From APNM01 sp040361335 (lineage in GTDB: Bacteria; Pseudomonadota; Gammaproteobacteria; Nevskiales; Salinisphaeraceae), in contig NZ_APNM01000012.1 of assembly GCF_040361335.1 (NCBI RefSeq), positions 1 through 64,000 on the forward strand: DNA of 64,000 nt, read 5' to 3'. Within the stretch, counting starts at the first letter, position 1. Each line of letters starts with the position of its first letter. Positions 21,354 to 29,953 of this stretch are shown in pieces. The notes beneath the pieces are model-generated. The model was given only the letters and a program-made list of their open reading frames with translations. It searched no databases and had not been told where the DNA came from. The translations under genes were made by a program, and so were the position numbers.

Positions 21354-23036
21354 ATGGCGACGGCGAGAAAAAACATGCAGCGAGATGACGAGATCGCGGC
21401 GCGCGCCGCGGAGGCGGTCGGCGGCGCCGAGAACCCCGGTGCGGTCGATATCAAGCAGCTCCTGTCCGCGACCCGGCCGTTGTTCGATCCCGGACGGGTC
21501 TCGCGCGAGACATTCCAGCTCGGGATCGAGCTCCTCAAGGTCCTGGCCGGGGCGTCGGACGTCGAGATCGATCCCAAGGATCGCCGCTTCCGGGATCCGA
21601 CCTGGCAGGAGAATCCCTTCTACCGCCGGCTGGCCCAGGCCTATTTCGCCTATTGCCGGGCGGTCTCGCGGTCGGTGAGCGAGGACCTGGACTGGCGCAA
21701 CCGGGAGCGCGCGTTGCTGCTGGTGGACGTGATCACGGCCGGCGTGGCCCCGACGAACGCGTTGCCGGGCAACCCCGAGGCCCTGAAGCGCGCCTTCGAG
21801 ACCGGCGGACGCAGTCTGCTGGACGGGGCGCGCAATTTCCTCCACGACCTGCGCCACAACCGGGGCATGCCCAGCCAGATCGATCCGTCCCGGTGGCAGC
21901 TCGGCGACAACCTCGCCGCCACGCCGGGCGCCGTGGTGTTCCGCAACGAGATCCTGGAGCTGATCCAGTACCGGCCGCAGACCGCGCGGGTTCGCCGGCG
22001 GCCCCTGTTGCTGATCCCGCCGCAGATCAACAAGTTCTACTTCCTGGACCTGTCGCCGGGGCGCAGCTTCATCGAATACGCGGTGCAGCAGGGCATGCAG
22101 GTGTTCGTGGTGAGCTGGCGCAATCCCACGCCGGCGCACCGGCACTGGAACCTGGACAGCTATTGCGAGGCCCTGCTGGAGGCGACCGACGCCGTGCGGG
22201 CCATCGCCGGCACGGACGACCTCAACACCTACGGGTTCTGCGCCGGCGGGATCACCATGTCGGCGCTGCTGGCGCACCTGGCGGAGGCCGGTGACGAACG
22301 CGTCCACGCCGCCTGCTACACGGTGACCCTGCTGGATTTCTCCGAGCCCGCGCTGATCGGGTCGCTGCAGTCGGCGCCGTTGCTGCGGGCGGCCAAGTAC
22401 CGCTCGCGCCGCAAGGGCATCATCGAGGGCCATGCCATGCGGAACCTGTTCAACTGGTTCCGCCCCAACGACCTGGTCTGGAGCTTCTGGGTCAACAACT
22501 ACCTCATGGGCAAGTCGCCGCCGGCGTTCGACATCCTGGTCTGGAACAACGACAGCACCAATCTGCCGGCGGCGCTGCACGCGGATTTCCTGGATATCTT
22601 CGAGCGCAACGCGCTGTGCCGTCCGGGTGGCTGGACGGCGCTGGGCACGCCGGTGGACCTGGGGCGCGTCACCCTGGACAACTATGTGACCGGCGCGGTC
22701 AACGACCACCTGACGCCCTGGAAGGCCTGCTACCGGACCACGCACCTGCTCGGCGGCGAGAGTACCTTCGCGCTCAGCCACGCCGGCCACATCGCCAGCA
22801 TCGTCAATCCGCCCGGGAATCCGAAGTCCAGCTACTGGATCGGCGAGGAAGCGGTCGCGGAACCGGAGGACTGGTTCGCGAATGCCGACAAACGCCAGGG
22901 CAGTTGGTGGGAGCACTGGCTCGACTGGATAAGCGCGCGTTCCGGCGAGGAGGTCGAGGCGCCGGCGCGGCTCGGCAACGAGCGTTTCCCCGCCGGCGAG
23001 CCGGCGCCCGGCACCTACGTCCACCAGCCGGAGTAA
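21354..23036 (+). CDS. phaC: Class I poly(R)-hydroxyalkanoate synthase PhaC
   Basis: This enzyme polymerises (R)-3-hydroxyacyl-CoA into PHA granules. The 560 residues are typical of class I, single-subunit enzymes. The lipase-box-like motif GFCAGG carries nucleophile C296. The catalytic Asp lies in the WNNDSTNLPAALH region, and the His is in LSHAGHIASIVNPP. Other conserved stretches are PPQINKFYFLDLSPGRS and GKSPPAFDIL. The ribosome binding site is weak, and an ATG seven codons downstream is an alternative start. It is divergent from the maoC/phaZ pair. No phasin, phaA or phaB gene is in the window. Confidence 0.95.
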   Translation: MATARKNMQRDDEIAARAAEAVGGAENPGAVDIKQLLSATRPLFDPGRVSRETFQLGIELLKVLAGASDVEIDPKDRRFRDPTWQENPFYRRLAQAYFAYCRAVSRSVSEDLDWRNRERALLLVDVITAGVAPTNALPGNPEALKRAFETGGRSLLDGARNFLHDLRHNRGMPSQIDPSRWQLGDNLAATPGAVVFRNEILELIQYRPQTARVRRRPLLLIPPQINKFYFLDLSPGRSFIEYAVQQGMQVFVVSWRNPTPAHRHWNLDSYCEALLEATDAVRAIAGTDDLNTYGFCAGGITMSALLAHLAEAGDERVHAACYTVTLLDFSEPALIGSLQSAPLLRAAKYRSRRKGIIEGHAMRNLFNWFRPNDLVWSFWVNNYLMGKSPPAFDILVWNNDSTNLPAALHADFLDIFERNALCRPGGWTALGTPVDLGRVTLDNYVTGAVNDHLTPWKACYRTTHLLGGESTFALSHAGHIASIVNPPGNPKSSYWIGEEAVAEPEDWFANADKRQGSWWEHWLDWISARSGEEVEAPARLGNERFPAGEPAPGTYVHQPE

Positions 23037-23094
23037 GGGCACGGATCCGCCGGCCCGGCCGCGCATGACGCCGGAAGCGGGTTCCCGATAAAGA

Positions 23095-23119
23095 ACGGGG
23101 CCCCGGCAAGGGGCCCCGT
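23095..23119. terminator. Hairpin between convergent phaC and hydrolase genes
   Basis: A perfect 10-bp stem ACGGGGCCCC/GGGGCCCCGT with loop GGCAA lies between two convergent genes. On the minus strand it is followed by TTCTTTAT, so it best fits termination of the hydrolase transcript, with possible bidirectional action. Confidence 0.7.
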
Positions 23120-23146
23120 CCGTTCCCGCCTAGCGGGGTTCGCGGG

Positions 23147-24919
23147 CTACAGTTCCACGCGCTGGAACAGCAGGTCCGTCATTTGGACGGTGCCCGCCGG
23201 CGTCTTGTCGAAGACAACCTCCAATGCCTGCAGGTGCTGGAAGTCCACGCCTTCGAATTCCGTCAGCGGGATGTCCACGGCATTGAGCGTGGTCTTGCGC
23301 GAGCCATCCTCGTCGTAGTGGTCGTCGCCCGGCGGGTAGAACAACGCGGCGCTGTAGTCGCTGGCCGTGAGCACGGCGCGTTCGCCGTCGACGTCCTCGA
23401 GGACGATGTCGAAGTCCTGGCCGCCGACGTTGTCGAGGTCGTCGTGCGAGATGCCGACCCGGAAGGACACCACCTGGTAGTCCGTGACGTCGAGGTCCAT
23501 CAACTCGGTACGGTATGTCGACGGCACATCCCAGCTCATGTAGAGCATCTCGGCGGTGTTGTAGGTGGGCACGGCCATGTCACAGCCTTCGCCCGGCCGG
23601 CCGTCGGTCTGGCAGGTGCCATAGTCCGAGAAGCCGTAGAAAGTCACCGCGCCACCCAGGTTGTTGGTGGTCAGGCTGGCCGAGTCCAGGGTGTCGTCGA
23701 TCAGCAGCCGGTAGTCGGGCGGGGCGAGGATGCTGAGCAGATAACGGTCCTCGCAGGGGGCGACGCCGTCGGGACAGATGTTGTCGGGCACCGTTGTCTG
23801 ACCGTTCCAGTAGTCGGCGAACTGGGTCTCGCCGCCGATGAAGTACCGGAAGAACGAACTGATGAAGAACAGCCCCTGCGCCTGCTGCAACTCGATCGAA
23901 TCGCGTCCGTTATCGGGGGCGTTGGTACCGCACCAGGCGTCGTTCAGGTCGTTGTCCCAATAGACCCAGTCGTCCGGATTGGAATCGGTGGCCCATACCG
24001 AATTGTAGTAGTTGTGATTGGCGCCCATGGGGATGAGCTGGAACTTCGGATAGGGATCGCCCGGATCGGCGTAACGGGACGTGTCGAAAGCGAAGTTGCC
24101 CATCAGGTCCTCGACGTCGCCGTCGCAGTAGCCGGCCAGCGAGAGGAAGGCCACATTGGAAACGGTCTGGACGTTGTAGTCCGTCGGCGCCAGCGAGAAT
24201 ACCGCGGTGATGTTGTGCGGGTTCATTTGCCGGCGGTTGTAGATGACCGTCTTGTTGACGCCCTCGCCTCCGCGGGAGTGGCCCATGATGCCGATGGCAC
24301 TCATGTCGAGCTTGCCCAGCAGCATGTCCAGGCCCTGCCCGCCCATATCGTTGATGTCGCGGAATTCGTCCAGGGTCCGAACGACCAGCGCGGCCCGTGC
24401 CTGCGCACCGGTATCGCCGCTGCTCGGGCCGCTGTCGTTGTCGTTGATGTCGTTGGCGTCGACCGAGATCACGGCGTAGCCGTGACTGACGAGATTTTCG
24501 CTGATGTACTCGTAGCCACGGTAACTCGGGATCGGGTTATCGCAATCGTCGTCGTCGATGCCCCATCCGTCATAGCAGGTGCCGTGCCGGCCGTGCAGGA
24601 ACAGGACCAGCGGGAACGGTCCGGCCTCGCCTTCCGGATACTGGATATAGCCGTGTATGTCGGTCTCGTAGATGTCCCCGTTCTTCGGATCGGTCACCTC
24701 CATGCGACCGAAGTCGTACTCCTCCTCGGCCACGGTATAGGCACCCATGGGCGAGGGATCGGCTGCGATGCCGGTGTAGACGCTGTCGGGCGCCGCCGAG
24801 CCGGTATCACCGTCATCGCCGCCGGACGAGCTGTCGTTACAGCCGGCCAGCCCCAGGGCGGCGGCGAGCCATAGCGCGCTCATGACCTTGAAACGGATTG
24901 GTGAGCGTAAAGTCCCCAT
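23147..24919 (-). CDS. Lipoprotein alpha/beta hydrolase
   Basis: This predicted 590-residue exported lipoprotein has an alpha/beta-hydrolase domain. A hydrophobic leader ends in a lipobox (LGLAGC), followed by a Ser/Gly/Asp-rich linker. The hydrolase core has PFPLVLFLHGRHGTC (oxyanion region) and the nucleophile elbow GHSRGGEG near residue 213, similar to chlorophyllase/cutinase-like hydrolases. The C-terminal 150 residues (about 440-590) form a beta-rich domain of unknown type. The start ATG has AAGGGGA eight bases upstream; the open frame continues another 230 bases upstream but lacks sensible protein character there. The substrate is unknown; an ester or polyester is plausible. Confidence 0.8.
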   Translation of the reverse strand: MGTLRSPIRFKVMSALWLAAALGLAGCNDSSSGGDDGDTGSAAPDSVYTGIAADPSPMGAYTVAEEEYDFGRMEVTDPKNGDIYETDIHGYIQYPEGEAGPFPLVLFLHGRHGTCYDGWGIDDDDCDNPIPSYRGYEYISENLVSHGYAVISVDANDINDNDSGPSSGDTGAQARAALVVRTLDEFRDINDMGGQGLDMLLGKLDMSAIGIMGHSRGGEGVNKTVIYNRRQMNPHNITAVFSLAPTDYNVQTVSNVAFLSLAGYCDGDVEDLMGNFAFDTSRYADPGDPYPKFQLIPMGANHNYYNSVWATDSNPDDWVYWDNDLNDAWCGTNAPDNGRDSIELQQAQGLFFISSFFRYFIGGETQFADYWNGQTTVPDNICPDGVAPCEDRYLLSILAPPDYRLLIDDTLDSASLTTNNLGGAVTFYGFSDYGTCQTDGRPGEGCDMAVPTYNTAEMLYMSWDVPSTYRTELMDLDVTDYQVVSFRVGISHDDLDNVGGQDFDIVLEDVDGERAVLTASDYSAALFYPPGDDHYDEDGSRKTTLNAVDIPLTEFEGVDFQHLQALEVVFDKTPAGTVQMTDLLFQRVEL

Positions 24920-25533
24920 GTCGGATGTCCCCTTCTGTTGACCGGAATCGGAGGCCGGTTCGGGGCCTTTCGGTACGTCCCCGGTGGCGGCCTTTTTGGT
25001 TGTGCCGGACGTTCCTGGACGGATCGAGGCGTTGCCCCGCGAGGTTCGTCTCGGCGGTCGACGCGACACCGGGTCACGGCGGCGGGAATGCGAGGAAGGA
25101 CGATTCCCGTCGGCCGCGGTGACGATGGCGCGTCGGCAGTGATTCAGCACGTAACGTGCCAGGCCTTCGAGGGAAGGGGAAAAGTTAATTATTTCATGAG
25201 CATTTATGGCGATGTAAGCTATTTCTTACACGGGAAGACTTCCGTAATTGCCCTGTATTGAAGCGAAATGTAAGCGATTGGGCCCTTGCGTTGTGCATCG
25301 CACAATTTCAGTTCATTGGTTTTATATGCACCAAAAAGGGGCTAAATAATTATTTTTCATTTTTATTACATAAAAATAACATTGAAAACGTCACGGAAGG
25401 CGCTGTTTACATCTTTTTATGTAATTGGTGTCACGCTGCTCCGCCCTGCCTTCGGCCGTCGGTCTGCCAGAACGTCCGTATCTGGCATTCTTCTTGTATC
25501 GATTCTGGAATGGCTCGAATCCGGAAGATCGGT
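24920..25533. other. AT-rich divergent intergenic region
   Basis: These 614 bases separate two divergent lipoprotein genes. The stretch from about 25180 to 25430 is strikingly AT-rich for this genome, with runs such as aataattatttttcattttt. An open frame crosses it in phase with the downstream gene, but it lacks a ribosome binding site and has unusual composition, so it is not called coding. It probably holds both promoters. No palindromic operator was recognised. Confidence 0.6.
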
Positions 25534-28500
25534 ATGGCGCCCGGGGCGATGATGCGGCTCGCGGTTTTACCCCGGTGGCGGTTGTGGTGCGGCGTGCCGA
25601 TGTTGGTTCTCGCCGTCGGCTGCGGCGGTGGCGGCGGCGGGCAGGAAGATGACGGCGCCGCCCCGGATGGCCTGGACGCCGCATTGCTGCGTCTGGCCGG
25701 TGAACGGCACGGCATGGACGGCGATCCCGCGAGCGAACGGGGCCTGGTCCAGGTGCCGCCCGACAGCGATCCCATGGTCAAGTTGGGACAGATCCTGTTC
25801 TTTTCGCAGACGCTCTCGGGTGGCTTCGACAGTGCCTGCGGCACTTGTCACCATCCGGACTTCGCCGGTTCCGACGGGCTTTCGATCGCGGTCGGCGTCG
25901 TGCCGGAAAGGCGCTCCATCGTCGGCCCGGAGCGGCGGGTGGATCATCGGCGGGATCCGGATCCACGAGCCGACGGCGGTCCCAACATGCATCGGAACAG
26001 CCTCACCACCTTCAATGCCTCGTTGTTTGACCGGGCCATGATGTACGACGGTCGCGTCTTCGTGCTCGACGACCGGATAGTGCCCGGCGGGCACGGCCAG
26101 GATATACGCACGCCGGAGTCGGGGAATACCGCGGACACCACGCCCCTGGACGGGCTCATGGAGTTCAATACGAAGAACCCCCTGGTCAACGACAACGAGA
26201 TGCGGGGGTTTCTCTACACCGATCTGACGACGCCGGTCGCCTACCGCGAACGTCTGGTCGCGCGTCTGCGCGGGCAGGCGGATACCCGCTACCTGGATGA
26301 TCCGGTTGCCGCGGCCGGAAACTGGCTGGCGCTGTTTCGCGACGCCCTCGGCGAACCTCGCGGCACCGCGGAGGAATTGATCACGATCGGCGTCGTGCAG
26401 CGCGCGCTGGCGGCCTACATCGATGCCGCTATCTTCGTGGATACGCCATGGCGCTCGTACCTGGAAGGCGATCGTTCGGCCCTGTCCCGGGACGCCAAGC
26501 GCGGGGCGTGGCTGTTCCTGGCGCCGCCGGACGAGGGCGGTCTCGGCTGCGCGGTCTGTCATGCCGGGGACCGGTTCACTGACGAGGGCTATTACAATGT
26601 CGGCTTCCCGCAGATCGGTCGCGGCTTCGGGCGGGCAGACCGCAAGGATTTCGGACGTTGGTCGCAGAGCCGCCGTGCCGAGGACATCCATGCCTTCCGC
26701 GTGCCCAGCCTGCTCAACGTCGCGCGTACCGCTCCCTATGGTCATGCGGGCACGTTTGCCTCGCTCGCGCGGACCATCGCCTACCACGCCGATCCGAAAG
26801 GGCAGGTCGATCTGTTCGATTTCAGCCTGCAGCACCTGGAACAGTTCCGGGGGCGCGGGTCCCTCTACGGTTATGCCGAGTCGCACACGCGCGAGGCGAT
26901 GGCCGCCGGCAGCTTTACCGCGGTCGAGCGGCTTTTACCGCGGCGAGCCCTTGGCGCCGACGAGTTGCGGCAATTGACGGCGTTCCTCGAGAGCCTGACC
27001 GACCGGTGTGTCGCGGACCCGTCTTGCGTGGGCCGCTGGACGCCGGCCCCCGGCGAGGATCCGGACGGGCATCTGCTTGTGCGCGGCGACGGTACCGCCG
27101 CGCCGGTCGATATCGATGCCGAAAGGCCCGCGCACTACCCCGACGAGGTCGCGCTCGCGTTTCCGGGGCTCGCGCCGCGCGCGACTTTCGCCGACGTCGA
27201 GGATTGCGCGCCGGCGCCCGCTCTGGGGGATAACACGGGCGAAGCCCGCTTTACATTGCGTTCCGCTGACCCCGGTTTCGGTCTCGCCGACCCGCACGGT
27301 TTCAGCGCGGAAACATGGTTCGTCGAGGATCGTTCGCAGCTAGAGGCGGTAATGATCGCCGGCGGTGTCACCGCAACCTACCTCAACGACGATTGCTGGC
27401 CGGATCTCGCCTTCGCCGGCGGCGACATTGCCGGTATGCGTTTCTACGAGAACCTGGCCGGTACCGCCTTCCGGCCATTATCGGGCTTGCTGGACGGCGA
27501 TCCGGGCAGCGCCTTCACCGGCGTGGCCGTGGCGGACCTGGACGGGGACTACCGCCGCGAGTTGCTGTTGACCAATCTTTTCGAAGGCGAGATACCGATC
27601 TACTCGCCGACGGCCGGCGGGCGTTATGCACGGATCGCCGGATTGCCCATGGCCCGCCATACCTTTGCGATCTCGTTCTCGCCGCTCGACGAGACCGGCT
27701 ACCCCTATTTCTATACCTCGCACTGGTCGGCCGGAAGCGGCAACGCCGGCACATCGCCCGCCCTGTGGCGCAATGACGGCCGCCTGTTGCGGCCGTGGGA
27801 CGAGGAGGCGGGGACAACCTCCGCGCACGTGGATCAGCGTTTCAACTTTACTTCGAAATTCGTCGATCTCACCGGGGACGGCCATGCCGACCTGTTGATC
27901 GCATCCGATTTCGGGACCTCCCAGACCCTGGTCAACGATGGCGACGGCGGTTTCGTCAACGTCACGGACGAAGAGGTCGTCACCGACGAGAACGGCATGG
28001 GTGCCACCCTGCTCGACGCCGACAACGACGGCGGACTGGAATGGTTCGTGACCTCCGTCATGCACCCGGGCCGGGACAAACCCGCCGGCAATTGGGGCGT
28101 GACCGGCAACCGCCTGTACCGGAACGTCGGCGCCGGCGGGCACCTCCGGCTGGAGGATGTCACGGACGCCGCCGGCGTGCGCGACGGCGCCTGGGGCTGG
28201 GGTGCCTGTGCCGCCGATTTCGACAACGATGGTTTTGTCGATCTGTTCCACGTCAACGGTTTCGGGCATATCCCCGCGTCGGTGGACGACGGCCGGACCA
28301 AGGAGAAATATGATCGGAGCACGGCGGCGTATTTCCAGGACAAGCCCGCGCGGCTGTTCATGAACGATGGTGACGGCACCTTCACGGAACGTGCTTCGGC
28401 CTGGGAGATAGACACGCCTTCCGAGGGACGCGGGGTGGTGTGTTTCGACTATGACCGGGATGGCGACGTCGACGTGGTCGTGCTGGATCACTCCCGCGGG

Positions 28501-28851
28501 TTCCAGTTCTTCGAGAACCGGATCGGACACGGCGAGGGGCGGCGTTTCCTGGCCGTGAGACTGGTGGGGGCGGCGCCCAACACGGACGCCATAGGCGCCC
28601 GTGTCCGGGTCACGGCCGACCCCGGCAACGGCCACGGTAGCCAGACAATGCAGCGGCTGGCCCAGGCCGCCAGCAACTACAGCAGTCAGAATCCGCCGGA
28701 CCTGCACTTCGGTCTCGGCACGGCAGCGAAGGTCACGCGGCTAAGCGTGACGTGGCCCGACGGGACCGAGCTGGTCTGCGACGAAATTCCGGCCAACCGT
28801 TTCCTGGTGCTGGACCGGCGTGATGGTTCGGCCGCCTGTGCCGCGCCTTGA
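25534..28851 (+). CDS. Lipoprotein fusion: di-haem cytochrome c peroxidase + FG-GAP repeats + ASPIC/UnbV domain
   Basis: This very long predicted lipoprotein (about 1105 residues) has a lipobox ending in AVGC followed by a Gly run. The first half is a MauG/CcpA-type di-haem peroxidase with haem-binding motifs CGTCHH (C102) and CAVCH (C339), the latter in the usual GCAVCHAGDRFTDEGYYNVG context. The second half (about 590-985) carries several FG-GAP/VCBS-like Ca-binding repeats such as DLDGDYRRELLL, DLTGDGHADLLIA, DFDNDGFVDLFHV and DYDRDGDVDVVVL. It ends in an ASPIC/UnbV domain (about 990-1100, with GLGTAAKVTRLSVTWPDG). The start ATG has GGAAG six bases upstream. The domain combination is unusual. 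A surface redox or adhesive role is inferred, and the substrate is unknown. Confidence 0.85.
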   Translation: MAPGAMMRLAVLPRWRLWCGVPMLVLAVGCGGGGGGQEDDGAAPDGLDAALLRLAGERHGMDGDPASERGLVQVPPDSDPMVKLGQILFFSQTLSGGFDSACGTCHHPDFAGSDGLSIAVGVVPERRSIVGPERRVDHRRDPDPRADGGPNMHRNSLTTFNASLFDRAMMYDGRVFVLDDRIVPGGHGQDIRTPESGNTADTTPLDGLMEFNTKNPLVNDNEMRGFLYTDLTTPVAYRERLVARLRGQADTRYLDDPVAAAGNWLALFRDALGEPRGTAEELITIGVVQRALAAYIDAAIFVDTPWRSYLEGDRSALSRDAKRGAWLFLAPPDEGGLGCAVCHAGDRFTDEGYYNVGFPQIGRGFGRADRKDFGRWSQSRRAEDIHAFRVPSLLNVARTAPYGHAGTFASLARTIAYHADPKGQVDLFDFSLQHLEQFRGRGSLYGYAESHTREAMAAGSFTAVERLLPRRALGADELRQLTAFLESLTDRCVADPSCVGRWTPAPGEDPDGHLLVRGDGTAAPVDIDAERPAHYPDEVALAFPGLAPRATFADVEDCAPAPALGDNTGEARFTLRSADPGFGLADPHGFSAETWFVEDRSQLEAVMIAGGVTATYLNDDCWPDLAFAGGDIAGMRFYENLAGTAFRPLSGLLDGDPGSAFTGVAVADLDGDYRRELLLTNLFEGEIPIYSPTAGGRYARIAGLPMARHTFAISFSPLDETGYPYFYTSHWSAGSGNAGTSPALWRNDGRLLRPWDEEAGTTSAHVDQRFNFTSKFVDLTGDGHADLLIASDFGTSQTLVNDGDGGFVNVTDEEVVTDENGMGATLLDADNDGGLEWFVTSVMHPGRDKPAGNWGVTGNRLYRNVGAGGHLRLEDVTDAAGVRDGAWGWGACAADFDNDGFVDLFHVNGFGHIPASVDDGRTKEKYDRSTAAYFQDKPARLFMNDGDGTFTERASAWEIDTPSEGRGVVCFDYDRDGDVDVVVLDHSRGFQFFENRIGHGEGRRFLAVRLVGAAPNTDAIGARVRVTADPGNGHGSQTMQRLAQAASNYSSQNPPDLHFGLGTAAKVTRLSVTWPDGTELVCDEIPANRFLVLDRRDGSAACAAP

Positions 28852-29133
28852 ACCGCCGCCGAAAGTAAAATTTTTTATATAATAAAATCAACAAGTTATG
28901 ATTCAATCGCGTAGTCTCTCCGTTTCGACCGTGCGGTTTTTCCTCATTGTTGCGTTTTAGTTACTGAGGCGCCCCACACGGGCCGTGCCCGCGGGCGCCG
29001 GAATTGGGTTCGACGGTTTCCGGTCGACCGCCTCGGCGATCGGCGCGGATGCCGGGACAGCGCGAGAGGTCCGCGGGCCGCTCGGCGCGCTATTCCTGTT
29101 GGCAGGCAGATATTCCGCCAGATGAGGGACACG

Positions 29134-29946
29134 ATGAGACATCAGACGACGAAGCGACGCGCCGGTCCGCCGCTGGCGGCGGGTGCGGCCCTGGCCGCCG
29201 TAGTGGCGGCCGCGGGCATGCCGGCGGCCGCGGAGAAGCTGGATTCGGCCCTGGAGAACAGCGAGCGCGCGGTCGAGGACACGCAGGGTTCGCAGCAGCG
29301 GATCGATCAGCTCGACGCGCAGGCCCAGAAGCTGCTCAACGACTATCGCGCGAACCTCAAGCAGTTGGAGCAGTTGCGCCGCTACAACCAATCCCAGCGG
29401 CGCCAGATCGACGCGCAGGAGCGCGAGTTGACCTCGCTGCGCCAGGACATCGACAACATCTCCAGTCTGCAGCGTTCGGTGCAGCCGCTGATGGAGGACA
29501 TGCTCGACGCGCTGGAGAAGCTGGTGGCCGCGGACATCCCGTTCCTGCCCGCCGAGCGCCGCGACCGCATCGAGCGCCTGAACGCGATCATGGACGATCC
29601 CGAGCAGTCGCCCGCGCAGCGCTATCGTCTGATCGTCGAGGCCTACCAGATCGAGAACGAGTACGGCCGCACCATCGAGGCCTATCGCGGCGACGTCACG
29701 GTGGACGGCACCGAGTACGAGAACGCGGAGTTCCTGCGCATCGGCCGCCTCGGTCTGGTCTTCAAGACCGACGACGACAAGGTGCTGAAGATCTACGACG
29801 CCGACGCCGATGCCTGGCGCGATCTCGACCATGCCTTCATGGACGAGGTGAAGACCGGCCTGCGCATGGCGCGGGAGCAGATTCCCCCGAAACTCCTGAC
29901 GGTGCCGCTCCCCGCGCCGGAACAAGCGAACGAGCAGGAAGGATAG
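29134..29946 (+). CDS. DUF3450 family TonB-system accessory protein
   Basis: This 270-residue periplasmic protein has a signal peptide (cleavage probably after AAA near residue 35) and a long coiled coil (about 40-120, with SQRRQIDAQERELTSLRQDI). A conserved C-terminal domain has EYGRTIEAYRGDV and RIGRLGLVFKTDDD. This is the DUF3450 family, typically the first gene of TonB2-type clusters. The start was set to the second ATG, preceded by GAGGGA; the upstream ATG has no such site. It opens a seven-gene operon and lies 7 bp before the TtpC-like gene. Confidence 0.88.
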   Translation: MRHQTTKRRAGPPLAAGAALAAVVAAAGMPAAAEKLDSALENSERAVEDTQGSQQRIDQLDAQAQKLLNDYRANLKQLEQLRRYNQSQRRQIDAQERELTSLRQDIDNISSLQRSVQPLMEDMLDALEKLVAADIPFLPAERRDRIERLNAIMDDPEQSPAQRYRLIVEAYQIENEYGRTIEAYRGDVTVDGTEYENAEFLRIGRLGLVFKTDDDKVLKIYDADADAWRDLDHAFMDEVKTGLRMAREQIPPKLLTVPLPAPEQANEQEG

Positions 29947-29953
29947 GCAGATC

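Noticed and set aside
24920..25150. Upstream extension of the lipoprotein hydrolase
   Set aside because: The Arg/Pro/Ser-rich sequence has no leader character; the ATG at 24919 has a good ribosome binding site and lipobox.
25258..25533. N-terminal extension of the peroxidase fusion frame
   Set aside because: It runs through AT-rich DNA without a ribosome binding site; the lipoprotein leader begins at 25534.
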